From: Boswellia sacra
Lineage: Eukaryota; Streptophyta; Magnoliopsida; Sapindales; Burseraceae
Reading direction: 5' to 3'
DNA: 64,000 nt
NCBI GenBank assembly: GCA_013180625.2
Contig: SNVD02004500.1
Location: 124,001 to 188,000, forward strand
The position numbers and the translations under genes are program-made. Of the stretch, positions 38,473 to 48,546 are shown piece by piece. The notes under the pieces are model-generated. The model ran no database searches and was not told the DNA's origin. It saw only the letters and a list, made by a program, of their open reading frames with translations. Each line of letters opens with the position of its first letter. Position 1 is the stretch's first letter.

Positions 38473-39390
38473 TAGGCCAAACAAGGGTTGCTATTGTTGC
38501 CGAAATAAGCAGCTTCTATTTTTTCTGTAGAAAAAATCAGATTTAAAAAAAAGCAGGAGGGTGTTTGATAAATCAACTTTTAAAAATTGCTTTGGTTTTT
38601 AAAAGAAAGGATAGAGGTGTTTAAGATCTCTATTGTTGTAGCTTTTATTATATGTACATGACTAAAATAGACATGTATATTATTTCTTTGTAATTTGTAG
38701 TTATTAATAATTTATAATAGTTCTTTTAACTATGTAGAATAAATATATATTTATATTTTTTATTGTTAATAAAAATAAGTACTTTTATAATATTTTAAAA
38801 ATATAAATTTTTTTTAATTTATGTAAAATGTATGATTGCATAACTAAATATCTAAGTTTAAATTTAATTTTTTATTTATATCACAATCAAATCAATTTAA
38901 AATTTAACATTTAATAAAAAAAATTAAACACATTTATTTATAATATAATTTAAAATTTATAAAAAATATAATAAATTAATACATATTAAATAAATATGAT
39001 TTTATTTTTTTATTAATTAATAACGTTTATTTAATATGTGTTTAAATGTAAATTATATTCATTTAAATTTAAGTAATTAAATTTATTTATGAAATTTGAG
39101 AAAAGAAAAATTAATACTTGAGGGTCATTGGGCCACCGTAAGAGTCTGTTGCGGCCATTGTCATCGAACACATCCGATGACAACTCTGGTGTATACTTGA
39201 TCGGCTCTGTTCGATGTATCCAAAGGTAGAGATATTTCAGGCATTGGAGATTCGCTTTCACTGTAGAAGATGGCAAAACTTTCGGCTGCCAGAAGTTTGG
39301 CCATATTTTGTTGTTAAACGGTGAATTATTTGCCATTGATTCATCTGTCATTGCATAGATCGTACTCCGAAGAACAAGATGGTTTTTGGC

Positions 39391-39471
39391 GGGGGTTGGG
39401 GGTTGGGGGGGGGGGGGGTGGGGGTGGGGGTTGGGGGGCGGGGGGCAGGGGTGGGGGGGGTGGGGGGGTGT
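39391..39471 (+). repeat. G-rich tract with long G runs
   Basis: GGGGGTTGGGGGTTGGGG is followed by a run of about 14 G and further G3-G8 runs separated by T, C or A. It has strong quadruplex potential on the + strand. It creates a false Pro/His-rich frame on the minus strand. Confidence 0.9.
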
Positions 39472-39820
39472 TGTCATAAACGTGCTCTAACAACTTTTCC
39501 TGGCAACAGCTCTGACGGTTCTCGGTGATCCCTCCGACGAAGTATAAAATCGGTTTTCTTATTTTTAAAAAAAAGGATTTTATAAAAATAAAAAAGTAGA
39601 TAATTATTTATGTTAATTATAAGCATAAATTTAAATAAAAAACTTTAGTAAATAAGGGTAATTTTATATATTTTTTGGGGGCGATTTAGATATTTTAATT
39701 TCTCTAAACAGAATCTAATTTCCAAAAGCAGGTGGCCACAAGTTTTTGAACTCCTTCTTTAAAATTGATTTTTTCTGCATTATTTTTTTAAACAGTTGAG
39801 AAACAATCCCAAATGCCCCT

Positions 39821-39873
39821 GGGTTGCTATTGCTGCAGCAAAATGTGATTTTTTTCCACAGCAATAGCAACCC
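39821..39873. repeat. subterminal hairpin of the TIR transposon
   Basis: GGGTTGCTATTGCTG at 39821-39835 pairs perfectly with its complement at 39859-39873, with a 23-base loop. The same word is the core of the element's TIR, so the right end carries the TIR motif twice in opposite directions. Confidence 0.9.
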
Positions 39874-39884
39874 AAACTGGCCCA

Positions 39885-40212
39885 TAAGTAAGCTCACTCC
39901 TCACTTGGGAGCTAGCATTTTCTCAAGTTCTCTTTGTATCACTTGCTTCCCTCAATCTTTCAAGTTGTAATTTCTTTCTTTCGTTTGAAAACACTTATTC
40001 TATCCACTTTGAAGACTTTGGATGGCAAGTTGTGAGTTTTCAAGTTTACTTAAGTTGAATTCAAGTTCAATCTTGTTTATATATGTTTCAATTGTTTCAA
40101 TTTTATTTTCAAGTTTATATTTGATTTGCATGTTCTTTATTTTACTGCTTTCCATTGTGTTTTCATACATAGAGTTTAATCTTGCATGCACCGATCTTTC
40201 CCCCTTTGTATA

Positions 40213-40246
<34 letters not shown>

Positions 40247-40449
40247 AGTATTTTACTTTTGATTTATTTGATATATTAAAGGTACTTAACTATCAATATT
40301 TGCCAGTATTATCATTGTTCAAGTATTTGGCCATTACAAAATTTATAATTTTATTTATTTTATCCTAAGATATGAAATATTAATAAAATTATATTATGAA
40401 TTTGATTTATTTAAATGTTATAGTTGTTTAAAAAAATTATTTTTTAAAG
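39885..40449. other. no gene recognised; contains an (AT)n(GT)n microsatellite
   Basis: T-rich DNA between the TIR element and the copia LTR. A dinucleotide run (AT then about 11 GT) lies at 40212-40246. The 60-residue frames here are chance products of this composition. Part of it could belong to the LTR, whose outer end is not defined. Confidence 0.5.
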
Positions 40450-41271
40450 GATTTTGTAAGATCTAAAGATATGAATCAGTTATGAAAAATATAACAGATA
40501 ACTGCAATATAGATCTGCATAGGAGGATTTATGTGGTTCAGTTACAAAACCTATATCCATAGACAGCTTAGAGCTGCAATTCACTAAGTTTTTGTTTGTA
40601 CAATATTTAGGTACGTTTATAGTGCTGAGACATTCTCTCATATACTGACCTAATCTTTGTAAAATAAATCTCTCCAAGATCTAAACTCTAGTGGCAATGC
40701 TAACTCTCTATTGCTAATAACTTCATAACACACTGTTAAATAAAACACTACAACCATGTCTGATACTAAATTACATGGACACCCAACTTTCTAGTGTAAA
40801 TAATCTCAATCAGACTTAAACAAATTCATGCATGATTCTCAATCTCTCATACATGAATAATCTCAGATGAAATAAAGATAAAGACACATTTAAATATTCT
40901 CTAAAGCTCTTTTCACAAGTCCTTGAAATGTGATTACTATATAAGTTATAAAATAACTTTATATAGTAATAGAATATCAATTGCCGTTGTCATCAATATT
41001 CTGTAAAATCTCAGTAAAACTCAAAATGGTAAATTTAGGATAATGATCAACATTATAGGAAGTAATATTATATTCTCCTAAGTAAAATAGAATACTAAAA
41101 TAATATTATACTCTAATAAGAGATAATTAAGGTCAATATAAACTTCCTTATAAAGGACATACTAGAAATACTAAAACAAGTAAGAAAAAATATCTCAATG
41201 TTTTTATCACAAATTTGATCAAAACAAGTCATGTGCATTGCACATGTATAGGTGTCACGTTGACACTAATA
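40450..41271 (-). repeat. 3' LTR of the minus-strand copia element (outer border approximate)
   Basis: On the minus strand the sequence directly after the polypurine tract reads TATTAGTGTCAACG. This matches the Sirevirus start TGTTGGTGTCAA with two G-to-A changes. A segment near 40490-40600 resembles the conserved LTR word around GTTACAAAACCTATATCC. The end near 40450 is a guess because no second copy is available. Confidence 0.6.
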
Positions 41272-41273
41272 AC

Positions 41274-41285
41274 CTCCCCCTTTTT
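41274..41285 (-). other. polypurine tract of minus-strand copia element
   Basis: The minus strand reads AAAAAGGGGGAGG immediately before the LTR start, the usual Sirevirus tract. Confidence 0.8.
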
Positions 41286-41860
41286 GGCAACTTGTGATGG
41301 AAATATCAGCATGTTTCTAAGACAATGATCAACATGTACAAGCATGTATAAGGCAACAGAAAATAAACATAACAAACGTAAATGAAATATCCAATGGAAT
41401 AGTGATAACAAACTTTCAGTTATCAAACCCATAACCAAACAGGCATAACAGATAATTATTGAAATAAAATAACCTGCATACAATTTGATCAACGCAGATG
41501 AAACATCATGTAGACAGTTCAATATCTACAACATCAAGTTCTGCAAACGCATGCAGACACCAATGACTTGCAAGTTAAACTAACAAACTCAAACATCAAA
41601 AACCTGCAAAAACAAAGTCATAAACTACTCTCCCTTACTAGAAGCAAATCAAATCATCAAAGTGTATACCAGAAGAGCTACTCCCAAAAGCATAAAAAAA
41701 AAGTTTCAGAAACCTCTTCTGCCCCTTGGTTTCAAAACAAGTGCCAAAAAAAAAAAAAAGGAAACTGAAAAACAAAACATTAAAAAAAGGTTCAAGAGCT
41801 GATATAGAATCGATTAAGTCAAGTAGATTTGACGACTAGGAGCTTTGCTGGAAGACCAAG

Positions 41861-43583
41861 TCATTTCTTGGATCTACCTATAATGGTGTTGATCCTGGTA
41901 CCCTTGGTTGATGGTGTAGTTTGCTCAAAATGTGCAGGAGTAGCTTGTTGTCTACTGGTGTCAGGGGAATAAGCAGTAACCCTTTCCACTTGTTCTCTGA
42001 CAATTCTTGCCCACTCCTTTGCACCGATCTCAATTCTCTTGGACAACTCATGCAATGGCTTTGTTGTAGATGCTACTAACATCTCTTCCTTAGCTAGTTT
42101 TTTTTTCTTTTTTTTTAAGAGCTGGTTCATGTAGGGTATCTTCTTGATGAAGTGGAGTGTCATGTGAGGTAAGATAATGTGGTGGTGTATCTTGGCTTGT
42201 TGAAGCAGTAGCTGGTTCTACAGTTTTTATCTTATTGGACTTCTTAATGGGAATCGTGACCTTCTTTGTCTTTTTCTTCTTAGCAACCTTTGCCTTCTTT
42301 TTGGCTTTCTTTTTCTTTTTTTTTCTCTACTGTCTATCTGTCATCATAACAGTTTGCTCAACATGTTGAGTAATGGGATCTTCTTCTTGCATAAGATCAT
42401 TTGGTTGCTCTTCCATTACTTCATTAGTTGGTATTTGAGGTTGTTCATCTGTTTATCCTTTGCCATCAATTTTCCTCTCAAGCTTGGGTTGTCTTTCTTT
42501 GATTTCCTTGATGTCTTACATAATATCAGCTAAAGCAACATTTATTAGAGCTAATTGTTCTTCCATATTACTTATTAGATTTGGTCTAACTCTCCTAGGT
42601 CTTAGAGGTGGAATTTCTACCTCCCTAGGTTGATCTTGCAATATGCTCCTAAAGCCTTTTGTTATTAGCTTAAGCATTATCTTAGTAATCTCACTATAAG
42701 CCATAGGAACACCACTTTAGGCTAAAAGGCCTTGAATCAAGCACAAAAAAACAAGCAAATGATAATAAGACTTGTAAGGTGCAATTTGAACTATCATCCT
42801 ATAGATCCATAAACCCAAATTAATTGGCCTATTGGTACTCAAACAGTATAGAAACTTCACCTTGTCATCTCTAACTTGATTGTGTTGGGTAGAAAGGAAC
42901 CAATCAAATTGATTTATCTTATGCATAATTCTATACTTCTTAGTAAGAAATTTTTTATCAATGCCATCCTTCGATTTCCATTCTAAATCATCCCTACCAT
43001 CAAGCTCTTCAATTACATCTTTCATGACAAAATTTTCACCAATAGAGTGTAAACTTCCTATGGGAATATCAAAGAAAGTGTTGATAACATTAGGGGAAAA
43101 CTTAACCAATCTACCTCTATAATATACCTTATGATAACAAAAACTTTTAAGGTTATCAATTGAAGCAGGTATATGGATATAAAACTCTGGGATAAGAGTT
43201 TTAATAGTGGGTAGAAAATTGTTTACCATTCTAGTCCAATAGATGGACTCAAGAAGCTCACCCAGGCCATAGTTCTGAAAGTTTACCACCTTGACAGTCC
43301 TTTCAATCTACAACTTTCTTTTTGATGTGTATTTCTAAAAATTTTTCTTGACTTTGGTAGTGAGAAACTTGTTGAACTTGGGCTTGATTATGTTCTTCAT
43401 TCACCCTACTGAAATCTTTTCATCATCACTCATGGCTAGGTCAATTGAAACCTTTTCTACATGTTGTTCTTCTTACCTTTTTGATCCTTATAACTGCGTG
43501 CTATCATGACTAGTCTCTTCACTAAAATCGCTTGATGAAGATGAGCTGCTTGTGGATTACTTAGATTCTGTTATAGATGCCAT
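41861..43583 (-). pseudogene. extra ORF downstream of copia pol (env-like position), degenerate
   Basis: A possible start, M-A-S-I-T-E-S, is at 43583. A Ser-rich acidic N terminus is broken by stops. An open 190-codon block (42717-43289) follows, with H-K-V-Y-Y-R-G-R-L-V-K-F-S-P and, later, a stretch resembling S-x-K-Y-x-I-x-x-x-I-x-x-x-x-W. These are patterns of the 'putative plant transposon protein' family found in plant retroelement ORFs. Downstream pieces 42516-42704 and 41861-42163 are Lys/Arg-rich. In Sireviruses this slot holds the so-called env-like gene; its function is unproven and I see no clear signal peptide or membrane anchor here. Stops show it is not expressed as one protein. 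Confidence 0.6.
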
Positions 43584-43589
43584 TGCAAT

Positions 43590-44399
43590 TTTTGTGATTT
43601 ATGTAATGCTACGCAAGGGTTTAATGAAATAGAGAACAAAAGAGAGGCATAATGCAAAAAGTGTTTGATAGAGAACAATATAATCGTAACTAGAAGCGAT
43701 AATCTTTGAAAGTATCCTAGCCCAATTAGGTTTTCCAAAAACAAATTCCAATATGATTTTTAGTTTATTTTCCAAAACAAACACATTAATGCAATTAGTG
43801 ACACAACTTTAAAAAAATTAATTTTGAGTAAAATAAGGAATTTTATATGACAAAGGATTCCCACCACTAAAAACTCTCACCCTCATATCAACATTTTTGA
43901 CATGGCAAAAAGACACATGGATGCATACAAAGCTCTAAAACTTAAGTTAGGTATAGCAACATCGTATGTTACAAATAACTTAATAGGAAATAATTACAAG
44001 TTACATAACGGCAATATCTGTGCATCATATGATTCATTCGTAAGAAGTATGCATTAGAGCTGAAATAAATCAACTATAAGAAAATTGTTTAACTTCATTT
44101 TTTATTCAAATAAGATGTTAAAAATAACATTTTGACACATTCATAGAAACTAATCACATTGGATTATGAAATTAAACACAGTATAGGTAGCCCTTTTCCA
44201 TTTGAGTGGGCAATCTCAACATATTTCCTAGATACCCTAAGGTTCCTCTGAAGGGTGGCTTTCACACATCATACACTAGTAGCCTTCTCTGTATTTTTTA
44301 TTTTTAACCAGTATTTCAGTAAAAACACATATTACATCTCACACATGCTTAATTAGAAGAAAACTTATGATATTGCAGATATAATTTACGTAACAAAAA
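43590..44399. other. copia inter-ORF region, no further gene
   Basis: AT-rich spacer between the end of RNase H and the extra ORF of the minus-strand copia element. Only a 61-residue Ile/Leu/Phe-rich frame (43599-43784) is open, with no recognised domain. Confidence 0.5.
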
Positions 44400-45398
44400 G
44401 CAATTTTATTCAGAAAATTGACAAATGCCTAGGGCCCTTCTCAAATTCTCAAGCCTTTATGCATCTAATTCCTTAATGATTAGGTCAGCTAATTGATTTT
44501 TAGTAGAGATATGTTCAATGTGTATCACCTTTGACTCAACAAGCTCCCCTATAAAATGGTATCTTATATTGATGTATTTTTATTCTAGAATGCTAGACAG
44601 GGGTTTTTGAAATGTTTATAATACTAGTACTATCACAAAACACAGTTATATGTTTTGTTTGATACCATAATCATTTAGCATCTACGTCACCTATAGTAGT
44701 TGTTTGCAATAACTTCCTATAGCCATGTATTCTACGTTTGTAGTGGATAAGGAGATGGAGTTTTGTTTCTTACTGCGCCAAGAAACCAGGTTGGTACCAA
44801 GGTAAAAATAACTTCCTAATGTGCTCTTTTTGTCATCAACATTCCCTGCACAATCAACATCACTAAACCCAGCAAGACAAGCATTTGTTTATTTAGGAAA
44901 CCATATCACATAATCATAGGTGCCATGGACATACTTGATGATTCTTTTCACTACTGCCAAGTGGGATTCCTTAGGTTTTGCTTGAAATCTTGCATAAAGT
45001 CTTACATTGAAGCATAAATCTAATTTGCTTGTAGTGAGGTAAAGCAAGCTACCAATGATGCTTCTATATAGACTAGCATCAATCTTTTTCTCGCATCATC
45101 TTTCGAAAGTTTTAATTTAGTGTAAATAGGAGTTCTCATAGGTTTTGGCTTCTCAAGCTCAAATTTCTTGACAAGGTTTTTAGCATATTTTGATTGAGAT
45201 ATGAATATCTCATCATCCATTTGCTTAACATGCAATCCAAGAAAGAAATTAAGTTCTCCTTACATGCTCATTTCAAACTCCTCTTGCATTAACTCAACAA
45301 ACTTATTAGTCTTGTTTTTATTAGTTGAGTCAAACGTAATATCATCTATATACACTTGAACAATGATAAAACAACTAGGTGCATGCTTGATAAACAAG
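44400..45398 (-). pseudogene. copia RT C-terminal part and RNase H, minus strand
   Basis: From 45398 downward: the RT active site Y-I-D-D is at 45341-45352, then F-L-G-L-H-V-K-Q-M and S-K-Y-A-K-N-L-V-K-K-F (open 45235-45020). RNase H follows, with the words L-A-G-F-S-D-V-D, K-S-T, S-L-S-T and V-E-Y-M-A, then K-N-Q-L-A-D near 44480. A stop at the codon after E-M-S-M and several shifts inactivate it. The RT is cut just upstream of Y-I-D-D by the LTR beginning at 45399. Confidence 0.88.
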
Positions 45399-47717
45399 TG
45401 TGAACGGGGCTTTCATCCTGCCAGAGCGATTGCAACCACGGGGACTTAAAGGAACACAAAATAAGCCGTAAAGGCAAGCCTAGAGAAATGAAATGGAGTT
45501 GTCACCAATGTGCTAACCATGGGAAAATAGTGAGTGATGGCAGTCTGATTTCTCACTTTTGGACCTAAACTACGTTCACCCTTTTAGAGATGGTTCGAGA
45601 AGTTAGGTATAAGATTAACCTTGCCTGGATGTGAATCTGACATCTGCTAGGGTTTTCTAAGTCCAATGCTTTTATTAGATTAATGTTTATTCTGTTGATC
45701 CTAAGTCATTTTAACACACAACTCATTTTTATCTTTATTAGGCATGTAAGGTGAGTACATGTTATACATACAAAGAAAGGAGAGAGAAGAATATAATAAC
45801 AATTCCATAAAACACGGAGGAGTGGGGAAAGGGATTACATCAGTTTTTTTTTTAAAAGTAACATAAAGGGAAAGGTAAAAATTGTGGAAATCATCCACTT
45901 ACATCGTCCAATAAAAAAATGATAGTAATAAAATAAAGCATTTAAAACATGCAATTAAATATAAGCATTAGAAATAGCCATCACAAATTAACACTAATAA
46001 GTGAGATAAAACCTAAATAAGCAATAAATTCCCTACCACCAAAATAAGTCCATTTATTCCTTATTAGATCCTAACTCACCAAGCATAAAGAAAATAGCAT
46101 GGCATGGCGTACAATTGAAAAGAGCATTAAATTCCTATCACACCACCTAAGCATCGTCATATTCATGCCATTTTCATGTAATGCAACCAAGTAAGCATAG
46201 AATTAACATGGCATCATTACAAACAATAAGTGAGATATTACCAAGTTAATGACTCCTAAACAGTAATCATGAGTCTGCCATTACTTATCAACTCTCACTT
46301 ATTAATAGCAGAAAGAAAGGAAGAAAAGAGGCCTAATCATGATTCTAAGAGTTCAAGTTATAACTACTCCTAAAGCACGCTTGTAATCACGTTATGATTC
46401 ATAATAAGCGAAACATGTCATACAATTCAAACATATCTTATATGAACATAATGATTTTCCACCATCAATTGTGAGTCCATAACCATGTATCACTAATTAA
46501 AGAAAGAATAAAAGTAGAAAAACAACCCCTAAATCATGGTTCTAACATTCAAAGAAAAAGAAAGGTTAAAAACATGCATAATTAAATCATAATCACATCA
46601 CCCCTAAAACATGTCTCTAACATGGCATTTTCTATTAAATAATACATGGCATAATAGTTAAGCATAGCCCAATCATAGTTCATGTCCACATGATGAACCC
46701 TCACCATCCATTATGAGTCCCTTGCCAGTACCACTGAACAATAAGAACAAGAATAAGAGAAGAAATAGAATCAAAACAACACACAAAGCATAATTCACTT
46801 TAAAGCAATGGTCCCTTACAAACAACTATGAGTTCATCATCACTTTTCCATGAAAAAGAAATAAAAGAAGGAGAAGAGGATATAATCATACTATAAAAGT
46901 ATATAAATAACATTCAATCCTAATATGATTCTAACATGGCGTAAAGCATAGAATAATCTAAGCATGATTCTAACATGGCGTAAAGCATAGAATAATCTAA
47001 GCATGATTCTAACATACATAGGCCTAAGACACACATTCTAGGATACCAAATACATAGATAATCCTAAACATGATTCTAACATGTTAAGCAAGCAAATAAA
47101 CCAAAAAAAAAAAAAAAAGGATGTCCTCAAGACTTAGCCAAATTTTGGTACTGCTAGAAGTAGAATCTTCATTTTGATAGGTGCCCTAGATTAATCCAAA
47201 GGGCACTTTTGGACATCGATAACTCTTGCAAGAAAACACCAATGAAAGACACCAGAAGCCTCTTAATTTTCTACTCTTCGGACTCCCAAATAACATTCTA
47301 AGTAGTGTGAGAATCAAAGGATTTTGATACCAAGATGAATAGTGATAGGTTTCTTATATAGCCTTTGAGTGAGCTATTCAAGATAACAAGCGTGCGCCTG
47401 TCTCTTATGTGTGCACCTGTTGTGCCCTAGTCCACAGGCATGCACCTATTTATAAGTATAAAAACCTAATTTTGGACAAATGGATGACTTTGATTAAAGC
47501 CCTAAGGGATAAGTTGCCCTAAATGGACCTCGAGTTCTAAACAAACTCTAATTTTTGCTTCCCAACAATCATTGTGAATTGTTTCCCATACTTTACCTTC
47601 ATATCGGTGTCTCTTTTGGGAGTTTTGATGCCTTTCTAATCAAATTGTATAACTAAGTAGTGTGTCTGGCTATCATTATTGGATATCTAAACTATAACCC
47701 AAATTCTAGTGCTTATA
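45399..47717 (-). repeat. LTR A of a Tat/Ogre-type gypsy element, reverse orientation (2.3 kb)
   Basis: The minus-strand end reads GGCAGGATGAAAGCCCCGTTCACA, matching the ends of the forward LTRs at 55224 and 62941. The minus-strand start reads TATAAGCACTAGAATTT, against TGTAAGCATTGGAATTT in LTR B, so TG has become TA. A polypurine tract adjoins the start, making this a 3' LTR. It entered the copia RT at 45398. It contains many diverged copies of words such as ATTCTAACATGGC. Confidence 0.8.
46926..47020. repeat. 39-bp tandem duplication in LTR A
   Basis: A 39-bp unit starting TGATTCTAACATGGCGTAAA is repeated exactly, with a partial third copy. It is recent relative to the decayed LTR. Confidence 0.9.
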
Positions 47718-47732
47718 ATTTGCCCCCTACTT
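47718..47732 (-). other. polypurine tract next to LTR A
   Basis: The minus strand reads AAGTAGGGGGCAAAT directly before the LTR start. The sequence beyond it (ATTCCACAAACCCCTACCT) is shared with the outer side of LTR B. Confidence 0.7.
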
Positions 47733-47797
47733 AGGTAGGGGTTTGTGGAATAAAAACATCAACAAAGTATCACATAATTTGTACCTTCAAAGTGAAC

Positions 47798-48035
47798 TCC
47801 CAAATCAATGAAGCTTGCATCTCCCAAATCAATAGAGTGCACTTTTACTACGTAAAGAAAACTCCCAAGTTGATGGAGTAGGCATCTCCCAAATTGTAGA
47901 CTACGATAGTGTCCAAAGAAAACTCCCAAGTTGATGGACTGCGCATCTCCCAAATTGATAGAGTGTGCTAGTGTCCAAAGAAAACTCCTAGTCAATAGAG
48001 CACACATCTCGTAAATCGATAGAATGTGTCTTATT
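47798..48035. repeat. about 62-bp tandem repeat, four diverged copies
   Basis: The unit contains AAACTCCCAAGTTGATGGA, CATCTCCCAAATTGATAGA and AGTGTCCAAAG. Tandem repeats between the coding part and the 3' LTR are a recognised trait of the Tat lineage. Confidence 0.85.
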
Positions 48036-48194
48036 TTTATTTCCTACAGAAATAAACTTCAATACAACATAATTGTTAGTATTCCTACAAAATCAATTTT
48101 CATCTCTCAAATTGAGTGTGCATTTTTCATAGTTTTCACACATATTAGGGGCCTTATCAAACTCAAAAATCTTTGGGGGTCTTTATAAATTGTA

Positions 48195-48350
48195 TAAATT
48201 CTGGGTCTAAACGCAGATTCTTGCAAACTTGAGGTCTGAATGTACTTACCTAAAAAATCAAGGTCTAAATTTGATTTCCTAAAAGTCAGGATTCGGATGT
48301 AATTTTTTGCATAACCAGGGTCTGCATGTGATTTCTTGCAAAACAAGGGC
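48195..48350. repeat. about 35-bp tandem repeat, four to five diverged copies
   Basis: Copies have the form AGGGTCT(A/G)AATGTGATTTCTTGCAAAAC. They directly follow the 62-bp array. Confidence 0.75.
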
Positions 48351-48546
48351 TTAATAGCAAAAAATTCAAAAGCTTAGAGACAATAGGCATGCGTCTATCC
48401 CTTAGGCGTGCACTATTACAAATAGGCGTGTGCCCATTTCGAGGTAGCCCTACATATTATAAAAACTTGTCACTCTCACCATCGATAACCCGCATACAAA
48501 TTCCTACCAGCATAGATTTTCTTTGATTACTCTACAAATAAATGCA

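Larger units (their letters stand above)
38473..39884. mobile_element. non-autonomous TIR DNA transposon, about 1.4 kb
   Basis: The left end (TAGGCCAAACAAGGGTTGCT at 38473) and the reversed right end (TGGGCCAGTTTGGGTTGCT) form TIRs. They share GGGTTGCTATTG and the GGCCA start. Further inward both sides carry TTTTTTCTGYAGAAAAAATCA-like and AAGCAGG words. The middle is very AT-rich (38640-39110) except for a richer island (39110-39390) and a G tract. No transposase is present. The ends resemble hAT- or Harbinger-type MITEs. I could not settle on a target duplication, so the superfamily is open. Confidence 0.7.
40450..45398 (-). mobile_element. second Sirevirus-like copia element, minus strand, 5' part missing
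   Basis: Read on the minus strand: RT with Y-I-D-D, RNase H, an extra ORF downstream of pol, a polypurine tract AAAAAGGGGGAGG and an LTR. This is the structure of env-carrying Sireviruses. The upstream part (gag, protease, integrase, start of RT) is absent because a reverse-oriented gypsy complex entered at 45398/45399. The missing part, if it survives, should lie beyond the right end of the window. Confidence 0.85.

Noticed and set aside
39031..39477. 148-codon frame with Pro/His-rich N terminus
   Set aside because: The N terminus is the translation of a G-run tract; only the downstream part is kept as a possible captured fragment.
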